The position numbers were made by a program, and so were the translations under genes. A DNA stretch of 64,000 nucleotides, from contig NZ_JAAABL010000001.1 of NCBI RefSeq assembly GCF_009900765.1, positions 186,001-250,000 of the forward strand, given 5' to 3'. The notes below the pieces were generated by a model. It was not told the origin of the DNA. It worked only from the letters and a program-made list of their open reading frames with translations, and made no database searches. Below are positions 8,205 to 16,518 of this stretch, one piece after another. Within the stretch, counting starts at the first letter, position 1; every line of letters starts with the position of its first letter. The stretch is from Rhodovarius lipocyclicus (lineage in GTDB: Bacteria > Pseudomonadota > Alphaproteobacteria > Acetobacterales > Acetobacteraceae).

Positions 8205-9179
8205 GTGCATCCTGCCCAGCCCGCAAGCATCGCGCGCCGCGCCTTGCTGCTGACCTCCCTTGCCGCCCCCGCCATGGCCCAGGCGTCCTGGCCGGAACGC
8301 CCGGTCCGCTGGATCATCAACTTCCCGCCTGGCGGCGCGGCCGACATCCTCAGCCGCATCCTGGCGGAATATTTCGGCAATCGCTTCGGCCAGCCCATCG
8401 TGGTGGAAAACCGCCCCGGCGCGGGCGGCATGGTGGGGGCGGACATCGTGGCCAAGGCGCGCGGAGACGCGCACACGGTGATGATCTCCTCCGCCTCCTC
8501 GCACGGGATCGGGCCGGTGCTGTACCGCAACGTGCCCTATGACCCGCTGGCGGATTTCACCCATGTGCATCTGGTGGGCAGCTTCCCCTCCGTGCTCGCG
8601 GTGAACGGGGAATCCCCGATGCGGGATTTCGCGGACTTCATGGCCCAGGCCTGGCGCGGCGGCATGGTCTATGCCACCGGCGGCAACGGCACGATGAACC
8701 ATCTGGTGGGCCAGTTGCTGAAGCAGGAAACCGGCATCGAGCTGACGCATGTGCCCTATCGCGGCTCGGCGGCGGCGATGACGGATGTGATCGCGGGCCA
8801 GGTGCCCTGCGTGATGGAAAGCCTGCCGACGGCGCTGGGCCATTTCCGGGGCGGGCGCCTGCGCCCCATCGCCCAGAGCGAGGACACCCGCGACAGCACC
8901 CTGGCCGATGTGCCCACCTTCCAGGAACTCGGCCTGCCGGGCGTGACCAGCAGCAACTGGTTCGGCTTCTCCCTCCCGGCCGGGGTGCCGGGCGCCCTGG
9001 TGGAACGCTGGGACGCCGCGCTGCAGGAAGCACTGGCCGCCCCGGCCGTGCAGCAGCGCCTGGCCGGCATCGGGGTGCGCCCCGGCACGCTGGGCCCGGA
9101 CGGCTATACGGCCCTGATCACCAGCGAGCTCACGCGCTGGCGGCAGGTAATCCGCGCCAACGGCATCCAGGCCGATTGA
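8205..9179 (+). CDS. Bug (TctC) family tripartite tricarboxylate transporter receptor
   Basis: Periplasmic binding protein of 324 aa. The signal sequence is ARRALLLTSLAAPAMAQ. The Bug-family blocks follow in order: WPERPVRWIINFPPGGAADILSR, GQPIVVENRPGAGGMVGAD, HVPYRGSAAAMTDVIAGQV and DVPTFQELGLPGV. GTG at 8205 is chosen because GGAGAA sits at 8194-8199 and the codon opens directly onto the signal peptide. No tctA/tctB membrane genes are adjacent, which is common for orphan Bug receptors. The divergent amidohydrolase may act on the same compound; that is a context inference. Confidence 0.88.
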   Translation: MHPAQPASIARRALLLTSLAAPAMAQASWPERPVRWIINFPPGGAADILSRILAEYFGNRFGQPIVVENRPGAGGMVGADIVAKARGDAHTVMISSASSHGIGPVLYRNVPYDPLADFTHVHLVGSFPSVLAVNGESPMRDFADFMAQAWRGGMVYATGGNGTMNHLVGQLLKQETGIELTHVPYRGSAAAMTDVIAGQVPCVMESLPTALGHFRGGRLRPIAQSEDTRDSTLADVPTFQELGLPGVTSSNWFGFSLPAGVPGALVERWDAALQEALAAPAVQQRLAGIGVRPGTLGPDGYTALITSELTRWRQVIRANGIQAD

Positions 9180-9184
9180 CGCAC

Positions 9185-9234
9185 GAAAAAAGGGCCACCC
9201 CATGCGCCCCACAGGGGGGTCTCAGGGGCGGCCC
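9185..9234 (-). terminator. Rho-independent terminator for the thiolase gene
   Basis: Read on the minus strand, a 10-base stem (GGGGCGGCCC-side arm at 9225-9234, GGGCCACCCC-side arm at 9192-9201, one mismatch) with inner pairing is followed by six T residues (9186-9191 on the plus strand read as A). The hairpin lies about 95 bases beyond the thiolase stop at 9331. On the plus strand it could also weakly stop the Bug receptor transcript, but there is no T-run on that side. Confidence 0.7.
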
Positions 9235-9330
9235 TCAAGTCCAAGGTTGAGGAAGGCAAAGCTGCCAGACAGCCAAATCCTGCCTGACAGTGCGGGAAAT
9301 GGCGCGGCGCCCTACGGTTTCAAGAGGCTG

Positions 9331-10515
9331 TCACACGCGCTCCAGGATCGAGACATAGTTCGCCACGGCGGCACCCCCCATGTTGAAAACCCCGGCCACA
9401 TCGGCGCGGGGCAGCTGCATGTCCCCCGCCTCGCCGCACAGCTGCATGGCGGTGATGGCGTGCATGGACACGCCCGTGGCCCCGATCGGGTGCCCCTTCG
9501 CCTTCAACCCGCCGGAGCGGTTCAGCGGCAGCCTGCCATCCTTGGCCGTGACGCCCTCCAGCACCGGACGGGCGCCCTGGCCTTCGGAGGCCAGGCCCAT
9601 CGCCTCGCCAATCAGCAATTCGGCGATGGTGAAGCAGTCATGCACCTCGGCGAAGGAGAGGTCGCCCAGCGTGAGGCCCGCGGCCGACAGCGCCCGCGCC
9701 CAGGCCTCGCGCGGGCCCTCGAAGCGGATGATGTCGCGGCTGGCCATCGGCAGGAAATCCTGCACATGGGCGGTGGCGCGGAAACGCACGGCGCGCGCCG
9801 CCCCCTCCGCCGCATCGCCCGCCGCGATCACGACCGCCGCCGCGCCATCGCTGACCAGCGAACAATCGGTGCGCTTCAGCGGCGGGGCGACGAAGGGGTT
9901 CTTCTCGCTCTCGGCCCGGCAGAAGGCATAGCCCAGGTCCTTGCGCATCTGGGCATAGGGGTTGTTCACGCCATTGGCGTGGTTCTTGGCGGCGATGGTG
10001 GCCAGCGCGTCGGACTGGTCGCCATGGCGCTGGAAATAGGCATCGGCGATGCGGCCGAACACGCCCGCGAAGCCGCCGGCGATCTCGCCTTCCTGCTTCA
10101 GATAGCTGGCCTTCAGCAGGATCTCGCCCACCTCCGGCCCCGGGGTCGCGGTCATCTTCTCCGCCCCCACCACCAGCACCCGTTTGCCGCGCCCGGCGCC
10201 CAGGAAATCCAGCGCGCCGTGGATGGCGGCGGAACCCGTCGCGCAGGCGTTCTCATACCGGGTGACGGGGCGGAAGCGCAGTTCCGGCACCGCCTGCAAC
10301 ACCAGCGAGGCGGTGAAATCCTGCTTCTGGAAACCCGCGTTGAAATGGCCGAGGAACACCGCGTCGATATCGCGCGGTTCCAGCCCGGCATGTTCGATGG
10401 CCTGGCGGGCCACGAGGCCGATCAGCGCCTCGGTGTCCGGCGCCTCCTCCAGCTTGCCGAAGCGGCTATGCGACCAGCCGATGATGCACGGATTTGTCGC
10501 CGAATGGTCCATCAT
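9331..10515 (-). CDS. SCP-x type thiolase / acetyl-CoA acetyltransferase
   Basis: Thiolase-fold enzyme of 394 aa. The nucleophilic cysteine is in ENACATGSAAIHGAL, the HDCF motif near residue 295 is typical of the SCP2/SCP-x branch, and the GHPIGATGV block carries the catalytic histidine. It probably carries out thiolytic cleavage or condensation of acyl-CoAs; the exact chain is unknown. GGAGG is only one base from the ATG at 10521 but seven from the ATG at 10515, so I take 10515. A frame extending far upstream to 11397 only reads antisense to the histidine kinase gene. A terminator follows downstream. Confidence 0.87.
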   Translation of the reverse strand: MMDHSATNPCIIGWSHSRFGKLEEAPDTEALIGLVARQAIEHAGLEPRDIDAVFLGHFNAGFQKQDFTASLVLQAVPELRFRPVTRYENACATGSAAIHGALDFLGAGRGKRVLVVGAEKMTATPGPEVGEILLKASYLKQEGEIAGGFAGVFGRIADAYFQRHGDQSDALATIAAKNHANGVNNPYAQMRKDLGYAFCRAESEKNPFVAPPLKRTDCSLVSDGAAAVVIAAGDAAEGAARAVRFRATAHVQDFLPMASRDIIRFEGPREAWARALSAAGLTLGDLSFAEVHDCFTIAELLIGEAMGLASEGQGARPVLEGVTAKDGRLPLNRSGGLKAKGHPIGATGVSMHAITAMQLCGEAGDMQLPRADVAGVFNMGGAAVANYVSILERV

Positions 10516-10580
10516 GTTCATTCCTCCCTTACATTCGTGCCCGGAACGCCTTGTAACTTCTCGGGCGCGGTAGCGAATCA

Positions 10581-10596
10581 GTGGTGCTTGCATCAC
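10581..10596. promoter_or_regulatory. Near-perfect 16-bp palindrome in a divergent promoter region
   Basis: GTGGTGCTTGCATCAC matches its own complement at 14 of 16 positions. It sits between the divergent thiolase (start 10515) and histidine kinase (start 10723) genes, about 65 bases above the thiolase start. It could be a dimeric operator; the binding protein is unknown. A second short hairpin, CGGGCG-ATT-CGCCCG, lies at 10620-10634. Confidence 0.4.
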
Positions 10597-10722
10597 TTTA
10601 CAGCGATGGTGGCGTGCAACGGGCGATTCGCCCGACGGTGAGCTTTCAGTGCATCGAGGCACGGCCACGACGCTGGCATGGGCCCATGGTGCAGCGACGA
10701 GGCGCAGGAGAAAAGGCTTAGC

Positions 10723-12981
10723 ATGCGGATGGCGGTGGAGCCGCGGGGGGATACAGGGGGCGCGCCCCTCCCCACCGGACGCTACGCAGCGGGCCGCCGC
10801 TTCCTCAGCCGCGCGACGCTGCTGCTGGCCTGCCTGTTCGGCGCCACCGTCATCATCTTCACCTGGTCCAGCACGCTGGATGTGCTGGGCGGCGAGACAA
10901 GGCAGCAGGACAGCGCGGCGGAAGCCATGACGCTGAACGCCGCCCGCGCCGGGCGGGATGCCATTCCCCGCGCCCTGGAACCGGCCGACCGCGCCCTGTC
11001 CCTGTTGCAGCAGCGCGCCGGCGCCCTGACGCGCGGCGATCGCCGCGAGGTCGAGGCGCTGGAAGTGACCCTGACCAACATGGCCCGGCGCGGGCAGGAT
11101 GGCATCCGCGCCCTGGCCGTGACCGACGCCCAGGGCAATGTGACCTGGCAGGCCGGCACCACCCTGCCCGGCTGGATGGGCAATGCCGAGAATGTGCTCG
11201 CCCACCGCTATGGCCGCATGGCGCCGCTGCTGTCGCGGCCCGGCAGCATCCAGGCCGGGCTGGTCATGTCCTATCCCATCCTGGCCTCCGGCGGGCGGTT
11301 CGACGGCGTGGCGCTGGCGCTGCTGGAACCCGCGCGGCTGGGTCAGGCCCTGCCCTCCGCGCAGGGCGCCAATGACCCGCAGACCATGCTGTTCCACAGC
11401 GACGGCAGCCTGCTGGCGCGCGGCCGCAACGCCCAGGTCAACCCCGCGCTGAACCGGCTGGACGCGGCGCTGATGCCCGAGCCCGCGGCCGGCGGCACCG
11501 GGGAACGCCGCGTCAGCCTGCCCGAGCCGGGCGGCCGGCGCACCATCAGCTACGCCTCGGCCCAGGTGCCCGGCTATGACCTGGTGGTGCTGGCCACAAT
11601 GGAGATCGCGCGCGGCGGCCTACTGTCCCGGGGGTCGCTGGTGGTGCTGGGGCTGGCCGGGGCCGTGACCTGCTTCACGGGGCTGGCGCTGCTGTGGCTG
11701 TTCCACCGGGTGCTGCGCCAGGACGCGCGCGGCGCCGAGACCGAGGAACCGATGGAAGCCGCGCCCACGCCGCCTTCCGCCCCTTCCGCCGCGCCCGGGC
11801 GCCCGGCGCCCCGCCCCGCCCCCTTGCCCGCCCGCACCGCCGCCGCCCTGATCGAAGCCCTGCCCGCCGGCGCCTATGCCGCCCGCGTGCTGCATGCCGG
11901 CGGCGAGGCCGAGGTGCACATCACCGCCGTGAACCCCGCCATCCGCGACATCACCGGCTGGGAGCCCGCGCATTTCCAGGACGCGGCCCAATGGAGCCGC
12001 AGCATCGACTGGAGCAGCTATCCGCCCGGCGAACCGCTGCTGGAACGTCTGGCCGAACCCGATGCGGCGGGCGAGGAAGCCGTGGTGGAATACCGGCTGC
12101 GCCGCCCCGACGGCAGTTGGATGTGGCTGCGCGACGCCGCCCGCATCGTCGCCCGCCACGGCAGCACCGTGGACCTGCTGGGCTGCCTGAGCGACGTGAC
12201 GCGGGAGCGCGAATTCGCGGCCCAGGCCGACAATGCCAGCCGGGTCGCGGCGCGCGGCGCCATGGCCGCGGGGCTGGCGCATGAGCTGAACCAGCCGCTC
12301 GCCGTGATGTCCCTGGCCGCCGAGAACGCGCTGGACGCGCTGGAGGAAGGCGCCGCCGGCATTCCGGAGGCGCTGGCCCGCCTGCGCCGCATCGCCGCCC
12401 AGGCCGAGCGCGCCAAGGCCATCGCCGCCCAGCTGCGCAGCTTCGCCCGGCTGGAGGCGGCGGTGCTGGAACCCGTCTCCCTGCCCAATGCGGTGCAGGG
12501 GGCGCTGGGGCTGATCGCCTCCAACCTGAAGGACGCGAACATCACGGCGGATGTGCGCCTGCCCGCCAACCTGCCCACCGTGCGCGGCCAGCCCGTGCTG
12601 GTGGAACAGGTGCTGATGAACCTGTGCCTGAACGCCAAGGACGCGATGCTGGGCCGGGAGGGCGCGGCCCACCGCCTGACCATCACCGCCGAGCCGGGCT
12701 TCGAGCCGCACGAGATCCGCCTGATCATCCGCGACACCGGCACCGGTATCCCGGAGGAAGCGCTGGAGCGGGTGTTCGACCCGTTCTTCTCCACCAAGCC
12801 CGCGACCAAGGGCACGGGGCTCGGCCTGCCGTTGTGCCGGTCCATCATGCTGCGCTTCGGCGGCGGCATTTCCCTGGGCAACCGCCCGGGTGGCGGGGGC
12901 GCGGAGGCGATCCTGACCTTCCAGCGCAGCCGCCCGCCCGCGACCGATCCGCTGGAAAAAGACACGCTGGCCCGGGGCTGA
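10723..12981 (+). CDS. Membrane sensor histidine kinase (periplasmic sensor, PAS, HisKA, HATPase)
   Basis: Two-component kinase, 752 aa. A first membrane helix (~31-48) and a second (~305-329) enclose a ~255-residue periplasmic part with Cache-like character (FSDG-like LFHSDGSLLARGRN). An Ala/Pro-rich linker follows, then a PAS domain (~375-490) and HisKA with phospho-acceptor His520 in AHELNQPLAV. The ATPase has N-box LMNLCLNAKDAM, DTGTGIPEEALERVFDPFF and GTGLGLPLCRSIM. The ATG at 10723 has GGAGAAAAGG just upstream, so I prefer it to 10678. It faces the OmpR-type regulator across a shared terminator, and the two are a plausible pair. The ligand is unknown. Confidence 0.9.
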   Translation: MRMAVEPRGDTGGAPLPTGRYAAGRRFLSRATLLLACLFGATVIIFTWSSTLDVLGGETRQQDSAAEAMTLNAARAGRDAIPRALEPADRALSLLQQRAGALTRGDRREVEALEVTLTNMARRGQDGIRALAVTDAQGNVTWQAGTTLPGWMGNAENVLAHRYGRMAPLLSRPGSIQAGLVMSYPILASGGRFDGVALALLEPARLGQALPSAQGANDPQTMLFHSDGSLLARGRNAQVNPALNRLDAALMPEPAAGGTGERRVSLPEPGGRRTISYASAQVPGYDLVVLATMEIARGGLLSRGSLVVLGLAGAVTCFTGLALLWLFHRVLRQDARGAETEEPMEAAPTPPSAPSAAPGRPAPRPAPLPARTAAALIEALPAGAYAARVLHAGGEAEVHITAVNPAIRDITGWEPAHFQDAAQWSRSIDWSSYPPGEPLLERLAEPDAAGEEAVVEYRLRRPDGSWMWLRDAARIVARHGSTVDLLGCLSDVTREREFAAQADNASRVAARGAMAAGLAHELNQPLAVMSLAAENALDALEEGAAGIPEALARLRRIAAQAERAKAIAAQLRSFARLEAAVLEPVSLPNAVQGALGLIASNLKDANITADVRLPANLPTVRGQPVLVEQVLMNLCLNAKDAMLGREGAAHRLTITAEPGFEPHEIRLIIRDTGTGIPEEALERVFDPFFSTKPATKGTGLGLPLCRSIMLRFGGGISLGNRPGGGGAEAILTFQRSRPPATDPLEKDTLARG

Positions 12982-12988
12982 AACAACA

Positions 12989-13033
12989 CCGGCCCTGCCG
13001 CGCGTCTCCATCGGGGAGGCGCGGCAGGGCCGG
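12989..13033. terminator. Bidirectional terminator hairpin between convergent kinase and regulator genes
   Basis: Perfect 15-base arms at 12989-13003 (CCGGCCCTGCCGCGC) and 13019-13033 with a 15-base loop. It lies eight bases after the kinase stop and 30 bases after the regulator's stop, read from the other side. There is no T-run, but the stem is very stable and convergent position supports termination in both directions. Confidence 0.75.
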
Positions 13034-13063
13034 GGCACGCCGGGGGGGCGATGGGGATGTGGC

Positions 13064-13927
13064 TCAGGCGTTCCCGAAGCCGGTGAAGACGTAGCCGAGC
13101 TGCCGCACGGTCGCGATGCAGCCCTCGCCCATATCGGGCGCCAGCTTCTGCCGCAGATGCAGGATCGCGTTGTCCACCGACCGGTCGCCGGGCCGCCAGG
13201 TGCGGCGGAACACGATGCGCGTCAGTTCCTCCCGCGAGCGGACCTCGCCAGGCTTGGAGGCCAGCGCCACCAGCGTGTCGAATTCCGCCGTGGTCAGGCG
13301 CACCACGCTGCCGTCGGGGCGATAGGCCCGGCGTTCGCTGGGCACCACGCGCCAGCCGGTGCTTTCCATCGCGGGCGCGCTGGGTGCCACCAGCGGTGCC
13401 GCGGGCACGGGTGCCGCCACCACGGGGGCGGGGGCCGGCGCATTGGCCGCCACCTTGGGCGGTGCGCTGCGCAGCCGGGCCCTGAGGCGCGCTACCAGCT
13501 CCCGGCCCGAGACCGGCTTCAGCACGAAATCGTCCGCGCCGAGCTCCAGGCCCAGCACACGGTCGGTTTCCTCGCGGTTGCCGGTGTGGATCAGGATCGG
13601 CGCCTGCGTCAGCCCACGCAGCGTGGGCAGCAGCGGCAGCGTGTCCACCGGGCCGAAGCGCTGGTCCAGCACGATGGCGTCCACCGTGCGGGTGGTCAGC
13701 ACCTTCATGCAATCGGCGAAGCTGTTCACCGGCACCGGCTGCAGACCATAGCGCGACAAATAGTCGCAGATCTCGTCGGTCAGTTCCGTTTCGTCGTCGG
13801 CGACGAGAATGACGGGCCCCACGGCCGCGTCATTCGCGGCGGGTGGCACCAGGCCCTGTTCGGCCAAAGGACCGGGCACAGGGCCCGGCGCCTGCTGCTG
13901 GGCAGCAGACATTTGTAGCGAAACCAT
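13064..13927 (-). CDS. OmpR/PhoB-type response regulator
   Basis: 287 aa with an unusually long disordered head (~40 residues). The receiver (~40-155) keeps all key residues: acidic triad in VADDE, phospho-acceptor Asp in IVLDQRF, the Thr in HTGNREE and the Lys in LKPVSG. An Ala/Pro-rich linker of ~35 residues leads to a winged-helix DNA-binding domain (~190-287) with LTTAEFDTLVALASKPGEVRSREEL and the terminal TVRQLGYVFTGF. ATG 13927 has GGGGG upstream; ATG 13912 is possible. Likely phosphorylated by the convergent kinase. Target genes are not evident. Confidence 0.9.
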   Translation of the reverse strand: MVSLQMSAAQQQAPGPVPGPLAEQGLVPPAANDAAVGPVILVADDETELTDEICDYLSRYGLQPVPVNSFADCMKVLTTRTVDAIVLDQRFGPVDTLPLLPTLRGLTQAPILIHTGNREETDRVLGLELGADDFVLKPVSGRELVARLRARLRSAPPKVAANAPAPAPVVAAPVPAAPLVAPSAPAMESTGWRVVPSERRAYRPDGSVVRLTTAEFDTLVALASKPGEVRSREELTRIVFRRTWRPGDRSVDNAILHLRQKLAPDMGEGCIATVRQLGYVFTGFGNA

Positions 13928-14172
13928 CCCTCTATCCCCCAGAGGTTAAGATCGCGGATGAAGTTCACTGCGTCCATTCCGGCCCCCCAGCCATCAGGAA
14001 AACAGTGATCAACGACATGTGAGCCGCTGTGTCGCGGACTATCTACAAAACACGGCACCACCCGCAACCCGATTTCCGCCATCACTGTGCCGAGAGGCGC
14101 ATTTTGTGGGTTTCTTCAGGAAAACCCGGAAATGCTTCTTCAAGTGATTTCTCAAGAGGCAGGTGAGCCAGC

Positions 14173-14679
14173 ATGAATACCGTTCCGAAGAAATCCGCGT
14201 TTTCCAAGGCGATACCCACCCTTGTTTCCACGAAGGTGCAGTACCCCATCCTGCGGCGGGACCTGTCCGTGCTGGTGGTGGATACCGAGGTGGATGTGCT
14301 GGACGAGGTCGCCGCCCTGCTGCGGCGGCGCGATGTGACCGTGCATCTGGCCGAAACGGCCTCCGAGGCGGCCGACCTGCTGCTGCGGCACCCCGAGATC
14401 GGCGTGGTGCTGGCCGACATCACCCTGCTGGAGGGCGAGGGCCTGACCATCGCCGCCAATATCCTGAACGGCGTGGGCCCGGCGATCGAGCTGGTGCTGA
14501 TTTCCTCCAGCTACGGGCATGACCCGCGCTCGCCCCAGCTGATGTCCAGCCTGGGCATGCTGCAGGAACCGCTGCGGCTGCGCGATGTGGCGATCAGCGT
14601 GGGCCGGGGCCTGGCGCGGGCGGCGGCACGGCGCGCCCTGCCGGGCGCGATGAGCCTGTCAGCCTTCGACCGGCACTGA
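14173..14679 (+). CDS. Stand-alone receiver-domain protein with degenerate active site
   Basis: 168 aa, receiver fold only (~28-145), no output domain. The phospho-acceptor aspartate is kept in VVLADITLLEGEG and a Ser replaces Thr (LVLISSSYG). However, the second residue of the N-terminal acidic pair is Thr (VVDTE instead of VVDDE), and the conserved Lys before Pro is replaced by Glu (LQEP instead of LKP-type). Phosphorylation chemistry is therefore probably altered or lost. It is divergent from the OmpR-type regulator with a 245-bp spacer, and its 3' end overlaps fau by 21 bases on the opposite strand. Role unknown; a decoy or phosphate-independent partner is possible. Confidence 0.82.
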   Translation: MNTVPKKSAFSKAIPTLVSTKVQYPILRRDLSVLVVDTEVDVLDEVAALLRRRDVTVHLAETASEAADLLLRHPEIGVVLADITLLEGEGLTIAANILNGVGPAIELVLISSSYGHDPRSPQLMSSLGMLQEPLRLRDVAISVGRGLARAAARRALPGAMSLSAFDRH

Positions 14680-15228
14680 CACGCCGCGCTCTGTCGCCAC
14701 GGCGTGTAAGGGAATGTCATGCGCGCCGATGGGCACCGCCGGCACCGCCTGCCCGGCATAGGCCACGCCGATGCGCGTGGCCCCCGCCGCCCGGGCCAGG
14801 GTGCGGTCGTAATACCCGCCGCCATAGCCCAGCCGGAAGCCGCGCGCGTCGAAGGCCAGCAGCGGCACCAGAAACCAGTCGGGCTCGCCCGCCTCTCCGC
14901 GCGCCGGGAAGGACGTGCCGAAGCGCCCCGGCTGCATCGCGGCCCCCGGGTGCCAGTGGCGGAATTCCAGCGGCTGGCCGCGCGGTGTGGTCAGCGGCAG
15001 CAGAATGGCATGGCCGCGCCGGTACAGGGCGTGCAGCAGGGGGCGGATGTCGATTTCCTCGCCCATCGGCCAGAAGCCGCCGATGCGCGCGCCATGGGGC
15101 GGGGGCGCATCGCGCAGCAGCGCCTGAGCCAGCGCCTCTCCGGCACCGGGCGTCACCAGGGCGGGGCGCCGGGCCAGCATGTCGTCCCGCATCGCCTTCT
15201 TGGCGGCGGTCAGCGCCGGATCATCCAT
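14659..15228 (-). CDS. fau: 5-formyltetrahydrofolate cyclo-ligase
   Basis: Folate-salvage enzyme (YgfA / MTHFS), 189 aa, converting 5-formyl-THF plus ATP to 5,10-methenyl-THF. Evidence is the FWPMGEEIDIRPLL block, GEPDWFLVPLLAFD and the ATP-site loop RLGYGGGYYDRTLA near residue 140. Synteny also supports it: zapA lies upstream on the same strand with the 6S RNA candidate between them, an arrangement conserved in proteobacteria. The 3' end overlaps the receiver gene by 21 bases in convergent orientation. Confidence 0.93.
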   Translation of the reverse strand: MDDPALTAAKKAMRDDMLARRPALVTPGAGEALAQALLRDAPPPHGARIGGFWPMGEEIDIRPLLHALYRRGHAILLPLTTPRGQPLEFRHWHPGAAMQPGRFGTSFPARGEAGEPDWFLVPLLAFDARGFRLGYGGGYYDRTLARAAGATRIGVAYAGQAVPAVPIGAHDIPLHAVATERGVSVPVEG

Positions 15229-15244
15229 CTCTCAAACCCGGAAA

Positions 15245-15412
15245 AGCGCGAAGCCAACCAGCCGCTGGCGTTTGCATGCTCCCGATGGCCCTGTCCTAGA
15301 CAAGGTGGGTGCCGGAATACCAGGACCACGATCCTGATAGCGCCAGCTCCCGGGAGATGCTGGTAGGCCCCGGGCATGTCTTGCCTGGCGTGATGGCCAG
15401 CCTCGCCCCTAG
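15245..15412 (-). ncRNA. ssrS: Candidate 6S RNA
   Basis: This ~170-base non-coding stretch between zapA and fau, read on their strand, is where 6S RNA is found in many proteobacteria. It can fold as an interrupted rod. An outer pairing GCTGGC/GCCAGC joins 15264-15269 with 15396-15401. A longer imperfect arm pairs 15274-15290 with 15366-15378. A central 8-bp hairpin (15318-15325 with 15332-15339, six-base loop) closes the end. 6S RNA binds and inhibits the housekeeping RNA polymerase holoenzyme. Ends are approximate; the call rests on synteny and foldability, not on a covariance search. Confidence 0.6.
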
Positions 15413-15415
15413 GAC

Positions 15416-15751
15416 TTAGGGCCGCTCGAGGCTGGTTGCAATGCCTTCGATGCGTTCGGCGATGCGCGCCAGCCGCTCGGCCAGCCGCGGATCGGCCGTG
15501 GGGGCGGGCACCGGCGGCGGTTCGCCGTTTTCCCGCCGTGCCATCTCGATGCGCATGTCGCCCAGCTCATCGGCCAGCAGCAGCGCGACATGCAGCAGCA
15601 TCCGCGATTCCGAGAACTGCCCGCCCATCTGGCGGATCAGCCCGACCTTCGCGTCGATGCTGGCCACGAGGTCGCGCACATGCTGCTCCTCGCCATCCTT
15701 GCAGCCGATGGTGTGGGTGTAGCCATTCACCCGGACGCTGACTTGTCCCAT
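15416..15751 (-). CDS. zapA: Cell division protein ZapA
   Basis: Small FtsZ-ring stabiliser, 111 aa. The N-terminal domain reads VSVRVNGYTHTIGCKDGEEQHV, which matches the ZapA fold opening, followed by LVASIDAKV and the LLHVALLLADELGD helix. The tail is charged and Pro-rich and probably forms the coiled-coil dimer stalk. It lies three bases after the coiled-coil gene 15755-15988, which is transcribed just before it, and just before the 6S RNA candidate. It acts in the cytoplasm at midcell. Confidence 0.9.
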   Translation of the reverse strand: MGQVSVRVNGYTHTIGCKDGEEQHVRDLVASIDAKVGLIRQMGGQFSESRMLLHVALLLADELGDMRIEMARRENGEPPPVPAPTADPRLAERLARIAERIEGIATSLERP

Positions 15752-15754
15752 GGT

Positions 15755-15988
15755 CTACCCCTCATCCTCATTGTCCTGGCCCATCAGCGCCTGGCGCAGC
15801 TGGGCCATGGCGGCATCCAGCCGCGCGGAAAGTGCCGCCACCTCGGCACGCGGCACGCTGTCGGCCGCGGCCTGGGCGGCGGCGGCCTGCATCGCGGCCA
15901 GCCGGCCCTCGATGGCCCCCACCAGCTTCTCCACCGCGATCTCCAGCCGCTGGGCGGCCTGGAACGCGGGATCGGTCGTCATCTCCAC
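15755..15988 (-). CDS. Small coiled-coil protein (DUF4164-like) upstream of zapA
   Basis: 77 aa, strongly helical, with Ala/Leu heptad-like spacing from residue ~8 to ~68 and an acidic tail (GQDNEDEG). Proteins of this kind commonly precede zapA in alphaproteobacteria and are grouped as DUF4164; the function is unknown. Start choice: GTG 15988 has GGGGGG about seven bases upstream, while the ATG at 15982 is too close to GGAG. Operon context suggests a role connected with ZapA or the division ring, by inference only. Confidence 0.72.
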   Translation of the reverse strand: MEMTTDPAFQAAQRLEIAVEKLVGAIEGRLAAMQAAAAQAAADSVPRAEVAALSARLDAAMAQLRQALMGQDNEDEG

Positions 15989-16038
15989 CGTGCAGCCCCC
16001 CTTGGCGTCATGTGTCGCAACGTGTCAGGAGGGTTCGC

Positions 16039-16455
16039 ATGCACGCCTGCCCCATGCAAGGCCCGGCTGCATGGCCACCAGCGGTGATTGTGCATGGCAT
16101 GGATCATGTGCGGGTGGTTCTGCAACACGGGCGGCCCGTCACGCTGCTCTCGGCACCCGGGGCGGCGGGGGCGCTGGGCGCGCCCGGCTTTCTCGCGCTG
16201 CTGCGCGCGGGCGGCTGGAATGGCGGAACTCCGGCCCTGCTGGATTGCGGGGCGGCGCCGGGCCTCGCACTCGGCGCGCTGCTGGCGGGGGTGCCCGCCG
16301 TGGTGCTGGGCCCCTCCCCCGCCCAGGCCGGGCTGCTGGCCCTGCATCCCGGGCGTATCAGGCCCATCGCCCCGCCCGCGCTGGACATGGCCGCCTGGAA
16401 CCCGAAACGCGGCACCAGCTGGATCGAGGCCTGGCTGGCGAATCGGGACGGCTGA
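16039..16455 (+). CDS. Hypothetical protein between zapA and the YmdB-type gene
   Basis: 138 aa, unrecognised. A strong AGGAGG at 16027-16032, seven bases before ATG 16039, argues that it is a real gene. The middle holds Gly/Ala-rich strands (LLDCGAAPGLALGALLAGVPAVVLG) resembling half of a nucleotide-binding fold, and the C-terminus ends in a WNPKRGTSWIEAWLANRDG segment rich in aromatic residues. It is divergent from the zapA operon and 63 bases upstream of the TIGR00282-type gene, with which it probably shares a transcript. I assign no function. Confidence 0.72.
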   Translation: MHACPMQGPAAWPPAVIVHGMDHVRVVLQHGRPVTLLSAPGAAGALGAPGFLALLRAGGWNGGTPALLDCGAAPGLALGALLAGVPAVVLGPSPAQAGLLALHPGRIRPIAPPALDMAAWNPKRGTSWIEAWLANRDG

Positions 16456-16518
16456 TTCCCACTTTCCCATCGGCCCCGCGGGCGCTATCCCGCGCAGCCT
16501 GTTCCATCGGGGGTTATC

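Noticed and set aside
10516-11397. Upstream extension of the thiolase frame to 11397
   Set aside because: It reads antisense to the histidine kinase; the ATG at 10515 has a proper ribosome site and starts at the thiolase fold.
13928-14172. Possible small gene in the 245-bp spacer between the regulator and the receiver gene
   Set aside because: Short open frames there lack ribosome sites and codon bias; I only see a weak GGGTTT/AAACCC hairpin at 14108-14127, which could be chance.
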